Below, in pieces: positions 31,064-41,690 of a stretch of 64,000 nucleotides of DNA (position 1 is the first letter of the stretch; every line of letters begins with the position of its first letter). This stretch comes from Stereocaulon alpinum (taxonomy: Eukaryota; Ascomycota; Lecanoromycetes; Lecanorales; Stereocaulaceae). The position numbers and the translations under genes are program-made. The DNA is taken from NCBI GenBank assembly GCA_018257865.1, contig JAEUBA010000075.1:96845-160844 (forward strand). Reading direction: 5' to 3'. The notes beneath the pieces are model-generated. The model was not told where the DNA came from and ran no database searches. It saw only the letters and a program-made list of their open reading frames with translations.

Positions 31064-33565
31064 ATGGGCAAATCATATCGCCAGGACCCCGCCTTTGACG
31101 GGGATAATCGCTACAAAGTGGGCAACTCTCCAGACCTTGAGAAGTATGAGTACGATGGGAGTGACTCCTCAATTGACTATGAACGCACCAATATCCCCTC
31201 ATCATACTCAAGCTCCTCTCGTGAAACCTCTGGATCTCATCAGCCGATGTTGCGCAAGCCCTCGAGGCAAAAGAAGCGAAAAGAGTTTTACAGGCCACCG
31301 AGCAGACGGGCAACCAGATATCTTTGCTTAGCTCTCTTCACAACGCTGCTGATATTCATATTGAGCCTCGTACGAGCTAGCTGGAATTCATCAAGGCAGT
31401 TGGAAATTGGTGCAGTAGACAAGCAACCGCCTAAAGCGCCACTGTGGGAAGACTTTCCGTTTCTGAAAAGGTACTTTGGTGGCATAAGGTCTTTGGTACC
31501 TAGAGATCAAAATAAACCAGAGTATCCAGGCGACCAGGAACCACCTTCGCCTTCGTCCAACGCTTCAGTCACGACACGAACTCAGAGGCCATTTCCCAAA
31601 AGCAGCCCTTTCGACCCATACCCGGACTATGAATCCTCGCCTTATACCTCGAGGTATGCAGAGAAGTACGAATGCTTTCTGGACCTCAAAGACAACGTGC
31701 GGATACCAAAAGTCCACTATTATACAGGAGTACCACAAGGTCAGCCTGACGCTGTAATAGGGTCACACGAAGTTCTTGGTCTGCGCAATGATATATGCTT
31801 TGACAGATTTGGAAGGCTTGGACCCTATGGATACGGCTACAGTGTCAAGAAAGGTGGTTCGGGAGCGGGACTGAATGGTGAGAGAGAAGGGGCAGATGAT
31901 ATGTGGAGAGGGAAGAACAGTCCTCAGGAGGTGGACTACAAGAAGGTGAAATGGGCGGAGGCGCAACAAGCCTGCGCCTTCAAGAATCGGATGAGGTTCG
32001 GTTCTGTGGCTAATGGAACAGCTGCCCACGGTGACTATTTTCTAGACATGGATACCAGTGATACTCAGGATGTACCGAGGACGTCTGCTATCCAGAAAAG
32101 AGACAACTCCTCAGCACTATACAACCATACAGCAGCCGATAATTCCGCCACGCTAACCGAGGTGGTGACCTTACTCCCTCGAACAGCAATCGTGATCCGT
32201 ACCTGGTGGGACCATCAATACAGTGTGGAAGACATCATCTACTTACGATCGATGATCACCGAAGTCTCACTGTTATCTGGGGGGGAATACACAGTCTATT
32301 TTCTGGTGCACGTTAAGGATGATAATGTACCTATCTGGGCTGACAGAAAGATCTATGATCGAGTACTGGAGAATTCACTACCTGAGGAATTCCGAGGAAT
32401 GGGGGTTTTGTGGAGCGAAAGGCAGATGAGCCTCATTTATGGCGGTCTTCAAGAAAGCTTCTTCCGTGAACTTCCCGTTCACGGTGTTTATCGCGCCCAG
32501 TACATGGCTCTGCAATACTTCTCCCACCAACACCCGGCATATGAGTATGTCTGGAACTGGGAATTGGATGTTCGCTATACTGGTCAATGGTACCACTTGT
32601 TCGACAGGGTTCGCCGCTGGACAAGAGACCAGCCTCGGAAAGGACTGTGGGAACGAAATGGTCGCTTTTACGTCCCGTCTGTCCATGGCAGCTGGGAAGA
32701 CTTCAAGCAGATGGTCCGAGTGCAAACAGACCTGGGCACAAACGACCCAAACAACATCTGGTCTGGATTGAAGGGCGGCACAGCAGATATTCCAGGATTC
32801 TCTCAGGGCAAGAGTGATAAGACTGTCTGGGGACCTGATGGTCCTGCTGATATGCTGACAGGGCAAGGTGACCCTGTCCCTCCTACCACTTATGAGAAAG
32901 ACAAATACACCTGGGGCGTTGGTGAAGAAGCCGACTTTATTAGTTTCAGCCCTCTCTTCGATCCCGACGGCACAACGTGGTTCTACGTCGAAGACGTAAC
33001 TGGTTATAACACCACCGAAGGTCTTCCACCACGAAGAGCTACCATTGGCACTTCATCAAGGCTTTCGCGTCGACTGCTGCAGACGATGCACCGCGAGACA
33101 GTGCTTAAGCAACACCATATGTTCACTGAATCCTGGCCAGCATCCATTGCTCTGCACCACGGTCTCAAGGCAGTGTTTGCGCCTCACCCAGTGTTCATCG
33201 ATCGCAGATGGCCAACAAACTACCTAGCAGGCGTGATGAATGGTGGTAGGAATGGCGCGTCAGGCGGTGCAAGGACGAGCGTGTATGGAGGTCGAGAACA
33301 CAACTTCAAAGGAACCACTTGGTTCTATGATGCAGGTTTCTCACCAAACCTCTGGCGAAGATGGCTGGGATACAAAGTCGACAATGACGGAGGTGAACAA
33401 GAAGAGATGGCAGGAGAAGGCCGGATGTGCCTACCTGGGATGCTTTTGCATCCGGTAAAGGGAGTGAGCATGGTGGTCGAAGGTGGGAAAACGATAGAAG
33501 AAGGGAATATAGGCATGACAGACGCAGCTGCGGATGCTGGACTGGACCGGGAAGGGAGTGGCTGA
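31064..33565 (+). CDS. DUF3405 type II membrane protein (putative glycosyltransferase-like)
   Basis: A single exon of 833 residues from ATG 31064. A basic, Ser-rich cytosolic N-terminus (about 85 residues) is followed by one signal anchor (YLCLALFTTLLIFILSLV), then a Pro/Ser-rich stem and a large lumenal domain. The lumenal part carries the DUF3405 pattern: TAIVIRTWWDHQYS, YTVYFLVHVKDD, GVYRAQYMALQYF and the acidic WNWELDVRYTGQWYHLF block, with an aromatic-rich C-terminal part (WRRWLGYKVD). Topology and fold suggest a Golgi enzyme acting on cell-wall or glycoprotein glycans. This is inference, since the family has no proven activity that I know. ERB1 follows on the same strand, 343 bp downstream. 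Confidence 0.85.
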   Translation: MGKSYRQDPAFDGDNRYKVGNSPDLEKYEYDGSDSSIDYERTNIPSSYSSSSRETSGSHQPMLRKPSRQKKRKEFYRPPSRRATRYLCLALFTTLLIFILSLVRASWNSSRQLEIGAVDKQPPKAPLWEDFPFLKRYFGGIRSLVPRDQNKPEYPGDQEPPSPSSNASVTTRTQRPFPKSSPFDPYPDYESSPYTSRYAEKYECFLDLKDNVRIPKVHYYTGVPQGQPDAVIGSHEVLGLRNDICFDRFGRLGPYGYGYSVKKGGSGAGLNGEREGADDMWRGKNSPQEVDYKKVKWAEAQQACAFKNRMRFGSVANGTAAHGDYFLDMDTSDTQDVPRTSAIQKRDNSSALYNHTAADNSATLTEVVTLLPRTAIVIRTWWDHQYSVEDIIYLRSMITEVSLLSGGEYTVYFLVHVKDDNVPIWADRKIYDRVLENSLPEEFRGMGVLWSERQMSLIYGGLQESFFRELPVHGVYRAQYMALQYFSHQHPAYEYVWNWELDVRYTGQWYHLFDRVRRWTRDQPRKGLWERNGRFYVPSVHGSWEDFKQMVRVQTDLGTNDPNNIWSGLKGGTADIPGFSQGKSDKTVWGPDGPADMLTGQGDPVPPTTYEKDKYTWGVGEEADFISFSPLFDPDGTTWFYVEDVTGYNTTEGLPPRRATIGTSSRLSRRLLQTMHRETVLKQHHMFTESWPASIALHHGLKAVFAPHPVFIDRRWPTNYLAGVMNGGRNGASGGARTSVYGGREHNFKGTTWFYDAGFSPNLWRRWLGYKVDNDGGEQEEMAGEGRMCLPGMLLHPVKGVSMVVEGGKTIEEGNIGMTDAAADAGLDREGSG

Positions 33566-33908
33566 GCGCAGATGCACCCTTCTGATATACACTGGCGTTT
33601 GCTTCTGAGCTTCATGCAGGATACGGGTCAATTTGAGAGCGATGGCGCTTTCGGTACAGATGTTCTGTTCATATTGTAGATAAGGATTGACGACGCAGGC
33701 ATACAGATGAAAGGATGCTATTATTCACCCGCATTCTTTCCCTCTCAGCCCCATGGGTCTCTGTAATTCGATCGCAATGTCATGAATTTTGCCTGATTGG
33801 CTTGGGAGGCAATTGCTCCGCTTCTAGTTTTTGCACGATCTTCAGCCCTAGGAATATTATTTTCAACGCACGAACTTTCGAAGGCCAAACTCGTCGCAAC
33901 ACTGCGCA
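33566..33908. promoter_or_regulatory. ERB1 upstream region
   Basis: 343 bp between the DUF3405 stop and the ERB1 start. It must hold the terminator of the first gene and the promoter of the second. No distinct motif was assigned. Confidence 0.4.
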
Positions 33909-36227
33909 ATGGCAACCGAGTCTGCCTCGAAAAAGCGCAAGGCTGTTGTACGAGATTCGTTCAAGTCTGAGGAAGTGGTCTTGAGTGATGGTGGAGGAGA
34001 CCTTGGTACAGCACTACTCGATGGCATCCAGGTGAATGATGGGGATGAGAGAGATGGTGACAGCAGTGATCTGCTCGAGGATGAAAGTGATGTTGAAGAT
34101 GAACATGGATATGGAGAGGAGCTTGACAGCGACGAAGTACCGTCCGATGGCGAAGATAACGTCCAGTATCTGGTAAAGGAGAATGGGTTCTCAAGGGATA
34201 CAAGCATGGAGGAAGAGCTCAACGAAGAAGAACCAGCTGCCAATTACCAAATCACTAAAGATGCGAATGGCAATCTACGCTACGTCTATAGTGAGATAGA
34301 CCCTGTATACGACTCTGACGACTCCGATGCTCCTGCAACTACGAACACAATTGGCAACATCCCACTCTCATTCTACGATTCCTACCCCCATATTGGCTAT
34401 GACATTAATGGCAAGAAGATCGCTCGACCCGCTAAAGGTGAGGCTCTAGATGCTCTCTTGGACAGCATTGAAATACCCAAAGGATGGACTGGCCTGACAG
34501 ATCCGGCGACTGGCGAGCCATTGGAGCTGAGCCAGCAAGAGCTGGAGGTTCTGAAGAGAATACAAATGAACGAGGTACCAGATGAAGGCTACGATCCATA
34601 CCCTGATATGGTCGAGTACTTCACAAGCAAAACGGAGACCATGCCCCTGAGCGCTGCGCCTGAACCGAAGAGGAGGTTTGTTCCTTCGAAGCATGAAGCT
34701 AAGAGGATTGTGAAGATTGTTCGAGCTATTCGCGAAGGTCGCATACTGCCCTACAAGCCCCCACCAGAGGAAGAGGAGGACGATCTGGATATCAAACGTT
34801 ATGACATCTGGGCGAATGAAGCCCCAAGACCTGATCATCCCATGAACGTCCCTGCGCCGAAGCTTCCTCCGCCAGGCTATGATGAGAGCTATCATCCACC
34901 ACCAGAGTACCTTCCCAATAAGGATGAGAAGAAGGCGTGGGAGGAAGCAGACGAGGAAGATAAGGATAAGGAGTTTCTGCCTACAAATCATGACGCATTA
35001 CGAAAGGTGCCGGGATACGCCAGGTTTATTAAGGAGAAGTTTGAAAGGTGCCTAGATCTGTACTTGGCACCACGAGTACGCAGAAGTAAGCTAAATATAG
35101 ACCCTGAGTCTCTGCTTCCCAAGTTGCCAAGTCCAGAGGAGTTGCGACCATTTCCTACAATGTGTGCAATCAAGTTTCTTGGACACGCAGGCCGTGTGCG
35201 TAGCTTGGCGATAGACCCGACAGGCCATTGGCTGGCAAGTGGTGGTGACGACGGTACGGTTAGAGTGTGGGAGCTGGGAAGTGGTCATCAAGTCTGGTCT
35301 GTAAGACTTGAGAAAACAGAAGCCGTTAACGTTGTCCGATGGAGGCCAGGGGCGGATGCGGTCATCCTTTCTGCTGCCGCCGGCGAAGACGTCTACCTAA
35401 TGTCACCGCAGATTGCGAACCTCACTCCAGAGGTTGCAGCTAAGAGTCGAGAAGTCGCTGATGCAGGCTGGGGTTACGCAGCCAATGGTGCGAAGAGCAA
35501 TACCAGGAAGGAACCAGTGACCCAGTGGGTGCGCCCTGGAAGCCGTCTCGAAGGAGAGAGCGTGCTAGTCAGATTCGGCCTTAGGAAGACTGTCAAAGTC
35601 ATCTCCTGGCATCGCCGTGGGGAGTACTTCGCTACCGTCTCTCCGCAGGGTCAGACCAGCGCTGTTGCGATACACACACTCTCGAAGCACCTGACCCAAC
35701 TGCCTTTCCGAAAATTGAAAGGGCTTGCACAATCAGTGCAATTCCATCCATCCAAGCCCATCTTCTTTGTCGCGACTCAACGCATGATTCGCAGCTACGA
35801 TCTCTCGAAGCAAGAATTACTAAAGATTATTCAACCTGGTGCGCGTTGGATCTCCTCATTTGACGTTCACCCTGGCGGCGATAACCTCATCGTTGGCAGC
35901 TATGACAAACGGCTGCTGTGGCATGATTTGGAACTCTCTGTGCGCCCGTATAAGACCTTACGATATCACAAGAAGGCCATCAGAGCCGTGAAGTTCCACC
36001 AGGGAGGGCTGCCACTATTTGCCGATGCAAGCGACGACGGAAGCCTACAGATTTTCCATGGGAAGGTTGTAGAAGACATGATGGAGAACGCGAGTATAGT
36101 ACCGTTAAAAGTACTGAGGGCCCACCAGGTCAAGAAAGAGTTGGGGGTGCTGGACCTGGATTGGCATCCGCGCGAGCCGTGGTGTGTGAGCGCAGGCGCT
36201 GATGGGACTTGCAGGCTATGGACTTAA
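33909..36227 (+). CDS. ERB1: ERB1/BOP1 ribosome biogenesis protein
   Basis: A single exon of 772 residues. ERB1 is the scaffold of the PeBoW complex (NOP7-ERB1-YTM1), needed for 27S pre-rRNA processing and 60S assembly in the nucleolus. The first 110 residues are acidic. The BOP1NT domain (about residues 140-400) begins at IPLSFYDSYPHIGYDINGKK and includes IPKGWTGLTDP, MNEVPDEGYDPYPDMVEYF and RRFVPSKHEAKRI. The WD40 propeller starts at GHAGRVRSLAIDPTGHW (residue 425), with clear blades at SGGDDGTVRVWEL, SYDKRLLWHDL, DASDDGSLQIFHG and the last AGADGTCRLWT, which is also the C-terminus. Length matches fungal homologs. It is one of three 60S-related genes in the window, but they are far apart. 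Confidence 0.97.
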   Translation: MATESASKKRKAVVRDSFKSEEVVLSDGGGDLGTALLDGIQVNDGDERDGDSSDLLEDESDVEDEHGYGEELDSDEVPSDGEDNVQYLVKENGFSRDTSMEEELNEEEPAANYQITKDANGNLRYVYSEIDPVYDSDDSDAPATTNTIGNIPLSFYDSYPHIGYDINGKKIARPAKGEALDALLDSIEIPKGWTGLTDPATGEPLELSQQELEVLKRIQMNEVPDEGYDPYPDMVEYFTSKTETMPLSAAPEPKRRFVPSKHEAKRIVKIVRAIREGRILPYKPPPEEEEDDLDIKRYDIWANEAPRPDHPMNVPAPKLPPPGYDESYHPPPEYLPNKDEKKAWEEADEEDKDKEFLPTNHDALRKVPGYARFIKEKFERCLDLYLAPRVRRSKLNIDPESLLPKLPSPEELRPFPTMCAIKFLGHAGRVRSLAIDPTGHWLASGGDDGTVRVWELGSGHQVWSVRLEKTEAVNVVRWRPGADAVILSAAAGEDVYLMSPQIANLTPEVAAKSREVADAGWGYAANGAKSNTRKEPVTQWVRPGSRLEGESVLVRFGLRKTVKVISWHRRGEYFATVSPQGQTSAVAIHTLSKHLTQLPFRKLKGLAQSVQFHPSKPIFFVATQRMIRSYDLSKQELLKIIQPGARWISSFDVHPGGDNLIVGSYDKRLLWHDLELSVRPYKTLRYHKKAIRAVKFHQGGLPLFADASDDGSLQIFHGKVVEDMMENASIVPLKVLRAHQVKKELGVLDLDWHPREPWCVSAGADGTCRLWT

Positions 36228-36853
36228 GGTTCCGATGATCTGCAGAGCTCAATATGACCTTTGCGCTCCGTCCGAAAAATGCTGCAAGTATGTAAGTGGG
36301 TTAGGTGGCTGGCTTCCTGCGGAGTGGTTGGGAAGAACAATCGCAAGCCTTAGCGCCAAGCCTAACCCCAGAGAGGATCACAATAAGAGAATAACAACAA
36401 TGGCAACCAACGGCAACCCAAATTTTCGATCCACCCTATTGTGATGTTACATTCAAATCGTTGGTGAGACCGGCTTACTCCAATTAGATTGCATTGCGCG
36501 ATGTGGTTTCCGCGACTGCGCATCAATAGCCTATTGGAACAATAGTAAAACAGTCTCCCCTGCAGCCTTCGCTTGCCAGGTTGGGTTACCCTATTGACGC
36601 TATCTTATTGAGAATGTTGCTATTCTCCATCTTACTCTAAACATCCAGCCCCTACCTAGCTATTTGTATGTATTGTTCCGGAGTTCTCTCCCTTCCTGTA
36701 CTGTCCTTTTATTCATCTGCGAGCTCCTCTGCTTCTCACGCGCGCATACCTCCACCACTCTACACCGCTCATAACAGCTCCTACTTTTCGTTTGATCAGT
36801 GCTACCGAACTTCGCTATTCGAATATCGTGTCGCGACTCGTTCGTCGTGAGAA
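36228..36853. other. Intergenic, upstream of the small nuclear-looking protein
   Basis: 0.6 kb with pyrimidine-rich stretches in the second half, as expected for a fungal promoter. No other feature is recognised. Confidence 0.4.
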
Positions 36854-37420
36854 ATGGCAGCCCCAGTCCCCCAGCCAAACACCACTACTCCAACCAACCT
36901 CACAGCAGCCCAAGCCCGTGCCCTCCTGCAAATCATGCTATCCAGAAACCAAAACTCAAACGCTGCACCAAGACCTACTACTACCGCCGCCAGGCCCACC
37001 CACAAATCCACACAGATCTCTCCCCGCCCCCCACAACCCCAACAAACCATCACAATCGACGCCTCCACCCGCATAATGGGCCACTGTAACACCGTCCAGC
37101 TTGCCAACCCCTCACCACAAGACCAAGCCGCCAAGCTCGAGCAGCTAGTGCGCAGCGCACTTGCCGGTAGTACTGAGAAAGGACATGCGAGCGTGAACAT
37201 CACGGTTCAGGCAGGCTTTAATCTTATGGGAAGCAGAAATGTCGTCACGTTGGGATCACCATCACCGGCTAAGGAGACGGCTGGAGTGTCTACGCTTGGC
37301 GAGGTGAAGACGGGTGTGAAGGTCGATGGCAAGAGCGCGGGGAGGAAGCGGAGAGCTGAGTCTGAGCCTGTGGATGTGCGGAGGTTGGGGGCGAAGAAGG
37401 TGAAGGTCGAGGGTTTGTGA
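36854..37420 (+). CDS. Small basic protein with a duplicated motif, unknown function
   Basis: A 188-residue single-exon protein from ATG 36854 (GAGAAATGGC). Not recognised by name. After a Pro/Thr-rich lead (AAQARALLQIMLSRNQ is one short helix), two similar segments stand out: TITIDASTRIMGHCNTVQL (about 65-83) and NITVQAGFNLMGSRNVVTL (about 115-133). Both have the pattern (T/N)IT(I/V)xAxxx(I/L)MGxxNxVxL and are followed by an (A/G)(N/S)PSP turn. Between them is a helix rich in charged residues (DQAAKLEQLVRSAL). The tail has a bipartite-looking nuclear signal (GRKRRAES...RRLGAKKVKVE). The layout suggests a small nuclear protein that builds a beta structure from two repeats. Function cannot be inferred. 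ERB1 lies upstream on the same strand and SFH1 converges from the right. Confidence 0.75.
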   Translation: MAAPVPQPNTTTPTNLTAAQARALLQIMLSRNQNSNAAPRPTTTAARPTHKSTQISPRPPQPQQTITIDASTRIMGHCNTVQLANPSPQDQAAKLEQLVRSALAGSTEKGHASVNITVQAGFNLMGSRNVVTLGSPSPAKETAGVSTLGEVKTGVKVDGKSAGRKRRAESEPVDVRRLGAKKVKVEGL

Positions 37421-37895
37421 AGGAGCGTGGTGAGGAGTATGCCTGTGCGTGACACAGCTCGACGCATCGATCGTCGCAGCCGATTAGGACATTTGATGAA
37501 GGGGTGGACGAGGGCATGGTGAAGGAGCGAGATGATTTCGATGACATTAGAACTGGAAATGCATTTGACTTTCTTGGTATTTTTTGCTGCATGCAATCTT
37601 CTGTTGCTGCCTTCTTAGTCCTCAATCAAAGAGCTATCTTACATCCAATAATACCTGTCTTTGAGAATTCCCGATGTGGAGCGATGACATTGGCCCGCAT
37701 TCTCTGATCGAACATGTATCCCAATCTGATGTGGCCAGTCCGAATCCGTTCCCGCGCCATGCTTATGCTGTGATTTAATCTTAACTTCGTAAACAATACT
37801 GCCCCCACTTTAACGCTAGAAAGTCAAGAACCGAAATGTGACTCCGCACGATCGAACTTGACGGTGTCCGAAGAAAATATTGATCTCGTATCCCC
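37421..37895. other. Intergenic between convergent genes
   Basis: 475 bp containing the 3' ends of the small basic protein gene and SFH1. Small antisense frames here are shadows and nothing else is recognised. Confidence 0.45.
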
Positions 37896-39750
37896 TCAGC
37901 CCCTCCCAACAGGTATATCGGCGTAATGTAAGTTCTTCGCCCAAGGCGGAAGTCGCTTGTCCCGCTCAAAAACGAGGCCACAATTGCTGCATAGAGACTA
38001 ATATCAAGTTAGTGAATGCATACAGAACCATGATACAAATAGACTTACTCTTGGTCCATTAGGTCCATCTCTAACAGCCCACACCGCAGACCCATGCACC
38101 AGACAATGCGAACATCTCCACGTTGGTCTCTCCCAATCAAGAAGACTACCAGCACCCCCTCCCCCATAGCCGGCATTACCCACATCTGGCGACTGTCGTG
38201 CCAGTGGACTTAGACTCCTGAACCGTCTCTTCTTCTTACTTCGCTCGCCTCTGCCCATAGCGGGCGTCTCGTCTCCTTGATCATAGCCAGTCGGCTGCGT
38301 AGGCATGCCACCTGCCATATTTGTCGTACTTGAGAAGCGTGCTGTCTCTCTCCTTAGCCTCCGGAGTTGTCGTTCTCGGTCTCCTTCCCTCTTTTCTATC
38401 TCTTCTTTCGAGAGGCGCTCAATCTTTGGTTCCCACTCGTCTGCTAGATGCTCGTTATCGAAGCGCCAGCCAGCCTCAGCGCCATTGGCAGCCATGTTGT
38501 CGATTTCGCCTCCGTAGCCATTCATGGCCCCTACCAGACCTCCGTTCTCACAGGCCTCTTTCTTCAAGCGTAGGACAGCTTCGTAGATAGCATGGGCCAT
38601 GGCAGGTACCCATTCGCCAGATAAACCGATGTCAGCACATGTTTGCTTTGCGAAGTATTCTGCCATTCCCACAGGGTGGAGAAGGGACCACTCGAACTTG
38701 TCTGTGTAGAGCTTGTTTTGAAGATTGATGTTGAGTTGAACGACGCAGCGATATGTATCATCAGGGTCATTTTCGGGGTTTGAATGAGGGGCAGGGTGTG
38801 GGGTTGCGATTGCTGTAATATCCTTTGCAGGCTCCTTAGCAGGAGATGCATGGCCGTTTATCCCATTTATACCGCTTGGCTTAGGTGTGCTAGGTCCTGC
38901 AGGAGCGGGAGTAGACGACTGATCCCTTGAGCGTGCAGGCTGTATAGTTCTGACTCCGGTGCCATTGCCAGCGCCGGTGTCTGTAGAGTGAAATAGAGGA
39001 TGTAAAGCAACGCCTGCGTACTCTTCGAGCTGTTCCCTGATCTGTTTGCTCACTTGCATGGCCAAGCCCGCTGACTGTGGAAGGTCGAGGTCGTGGATTA
39101 AGATGGTAGCGAACTGGTCTGGTGTCATCAAGGTCTCGTGCAGATTCCATAAGAAGATGTCTTTCAGTCGGTAGGCAGGTGTTGGTTCTGGTGCTCGATA
39201 GGCGGGAAGGGCTGGATTTATAGCAAGAGCATGGTATTCGGGAGGAAGCGGAAGAGCTGGCTGGGGTGTGTATGAGGGTATGTCTAGGTCTATTCGGATA
39301 GGTATGAGTGTTAAAGGCAGAGCTGTCGGGGCGTGGAGCTGTTTCTCTGTTCTGGAGTACGCGTGAGCTTCCATCTAACGTGATTTGCATCGAAAATACT
39401 CACTTCACAGATCTCAGCTTCCCCATCCAATCCCTCCATATTCCCTGGACTTCGACTGGTGCATGTATCTCTTTTCCTGGCTTATCCGCAAGTCCCTCCT
39501 TGTTGGCCTGGTTAGGGTCTTCTCTCCTACTTCGTAAGCCAGTATGCCGTCTCGGGCCTTCACTGTCCTCAAAAATATCATCATCATCATATTCGTTCTC
39601 AGCGTAATTGATGGCGATTGTACCACGCTTTGTCGTCCGTGACAGAGGTGCGTTTGTAGCAGTGGTTTGGGGAATAACAGGTGTGAGGAGGGAGTTGCCG
39701 TAGGCTCGTAGACGAGGAGCATAACTGGAGATAAAGGCCTGGGGTGTCAT
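37896..39750 (-). CDS. SFH1: SFH1/SNF5-type chromatin remodeling subunit with GATA-like zinc finger
   Basis: Core subunit of RSC or SWI/SNF-type remodelers. Exons 39750..39404, 39351..38049 and 37997..37896 give 583 residues. The N-terminus (FISSYAPRLRAYGNSLLTPVIP, a TTKRGT block, then an acidic YAENEYDDDD stretch) is the fungal SFH1/SNF5 start. The SNF5 domain has two repeats: LIPIRIDLDIPSYTP with FLWNLHETLMTPDQFA, and VVQLNINLQNKLYTDKFEWSL with FAKQTCADIGL. The C-terminus carries C-x2-C-x20-C-x2-C (WRCSHC...LCSNCGLVFERD), a GATA-like finger split by the second intron. Its last residues (KRLPPWAK) are usual for Pezizomycotina homologs. Introns are 52 bp (39352..39403) and 51 bp (37998..38048). 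It shares a 420 bp promoter with RPN13, in head-to-head orientation. Confidence 0.94.
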
Positions 39751-40170
39751 GGCGGCTAAAGTGCCTTGCCCTAGGGCTTGGCTTGTCGAGGAGGATCACT
39801 GAATTCCACAACGCTTATTGCCAAGTTGAAAGCCCACCACGCTGTTTGATAGTTGATACCAGGAGGAGGGTATAGCTACTAGTTTATCATAGCGCCTGCC
39901 AGAGGAATGAGGTGTAGAAAGGAGAGGTGGTCGTGGCAGATTACTCGGCGCAAATTGAGGATTTGGGTGTTCGAAGAAACGGCGCGTCGTCCTGGAAGGT
40001 CAGATCCGGCTAGCGCGCGGATCGCCCCGATAGCTTTTGCTGATGTATTCAGCGTGAGGCTACCTCCGCATGTAATGTACAATCCCGACACGACCTTGAT
40101 AAAACTACGGGCTTCTCACTTCAGCTTCTTTAGAAACTAGTCATTCAGTTCAAATCATTACTCTACCAAG
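39751..40170. promoter_or_regulatory. Bidirectional promoter, SFH1 / RPN13
   Basis: 420 bp between the two divergent start codons. It has no other open frame of note. I looked for a yeast-type proteasome element (GGTGGCAAA) and did not find an exact copy. Confidence 0.6.
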
Positions 40171-41690
40171 ATGTCCATCAATCCCATAATGACTTTCAAG
40201 GCTGGAATCTGTGATTTAGATGTAAGTGTTCAGTACGTGGTGGAGCTTTCTCTGACGTCGAGCTCTGTAGCTAAAGGATAAGTCTTGCGAGCTCGATAAG
40301 ACTCAAGCTGACAAATAAGATAGACCAGTGTCTCTCCACCTAAAATCACTCCAAAGCCTACCAGCGGCTACATCTACCTTTTCGAAGAAGATGATCTCAT
40401 TCACTTTTGCTGGAGAGACCGCAACGCACCCATGAGCCAGCCTGAGCTAGACCTTGTCATGGTACCTTCCGATGGGGAATTCAAGCCATACACGGGTCCA
40501 GAACCTGGCTCAGACTCGACTGCAAAATCACCCACCAACGGCCGCATATTCGTTCTCAAATTCTCTTCAAGCACACAGCGGCATCTCTTCTGGCTGCAGT
40601 CCAAGAGTCAACATGTGCAGGGAGATCCATCTTGGTTCAGTGCTCGCGATCTGAAGATTGGGTCGATAGTGAACCGCCTGTTACAAGGAGATGAGGTCAA
40701 TGTTGATGAAGAGGTGGCCAATATCTCGAATGACCGAGGGGACGGGGATGACGAAAGCATGGAAGATGCGGCGCCTGAGAGCCATGGTGATATACAAGGA
40801 AATATTGGAAGTGGTGATCCATTCATGGGTAATCCGGGAAATGAAGGCGAGGAAGCACGTGAGGGAGGTGCAGATGGCGGAAGAGCGTAGGTGTTACCTG
40901 CTTTCACTTTTCTGTTCAAGACTTTATGAGACACGACTAGACGAGCCGCGCATCTCTACAGGCTAGATCTATTGAGGGAAAATCATAGTAGCTTCTCTTG
41001 TGGACGCTTCTATCTAAATCATGTACTCAGAAACATGATAATAGAGCTCAGTCAACAATACTTGCTGCCATGTACATGCTTTCATATTGCCATGGTTGAA
41101 ACCGTGATCGCTGACTTGCTTTTAGCGCTTCAATCGCGGTACAAAATTTCTTACGCTCCATGCAAGGAAATCAAGCCCTTAGCAACCAGCAAGACCAGCC
41201 CCAAGGCAACATTTTTACTACTCTCCCCGACCTTCTTCCACCAGCAGAAACTATAAAGATGGTGGATTTGGCAGATACGGCCTTCGTCGACAACCTCCTC
41301 AGCTATCTTCCACCCGAGCTATTGCTCCTCAGTCAGGAAGCGGACGACTTCTCTTCAGCGGATCCGAACTCAGAAACGGTGAAAGCAGCCATAGAGGCGT
41401 TGAGCCTAGATCAGAAACGGGAGATCTTGCGAAAAGTTCTCAGATCACCCCAATTCTCTCAAGGCCTTGGAAGTCTTACGCAAGCTCTTCGTGATGGCGG
41501 CCTACCTTCTATCAGCGACGCTTTGAGGATACCTGTTAAAGACGGTGGCTTCATCAAGCGCGGCGGTGTACCTCAAGGAGGTGGTGATGCTGTTGAGGCA
41601 TTTATGGATGGTGTCAAGGCCTCTGCTGAGAAGGAAATTGAGGCCAACAAGAAGGAGCAGGGGAACGATGGAAAGATGGAGACTGATTGA
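40171..41690 (+). CDS. RPN13: Proteasome ubiquitin receptor RPN13/ADRM1
   Basis: Subunit of the 19S regulatory particle that binds ubiquitin and docks the UCH37-type deubiquitinase. Exons 40171..40221, 40324..40886 and 41126..41690 give 392 residues. The Pru domain (about residues 5-120) begins MTFKAGICDLD-TSV and continues GYIYLFEEDDLIHFCW, LDLVMVPSDG and GRIFVLKFSSSTQRHLFWLQ. An acidic linker and a GGADGGRA hinge follow. The DEUBAD domain (about 250-370) has LLSYLPPELLLLSQEADD and VLRSPQFSQGLGSLTQALRD, then GLPSISDALRIP. Introns are 102 bp and 239 bp. The second donor (AGC|GTAGGT) is followed four bases on by an in-frame TAG, so an unspliced message would encode only the Pru half. It is divergent from SFH1. 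Confidence 0.93.
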
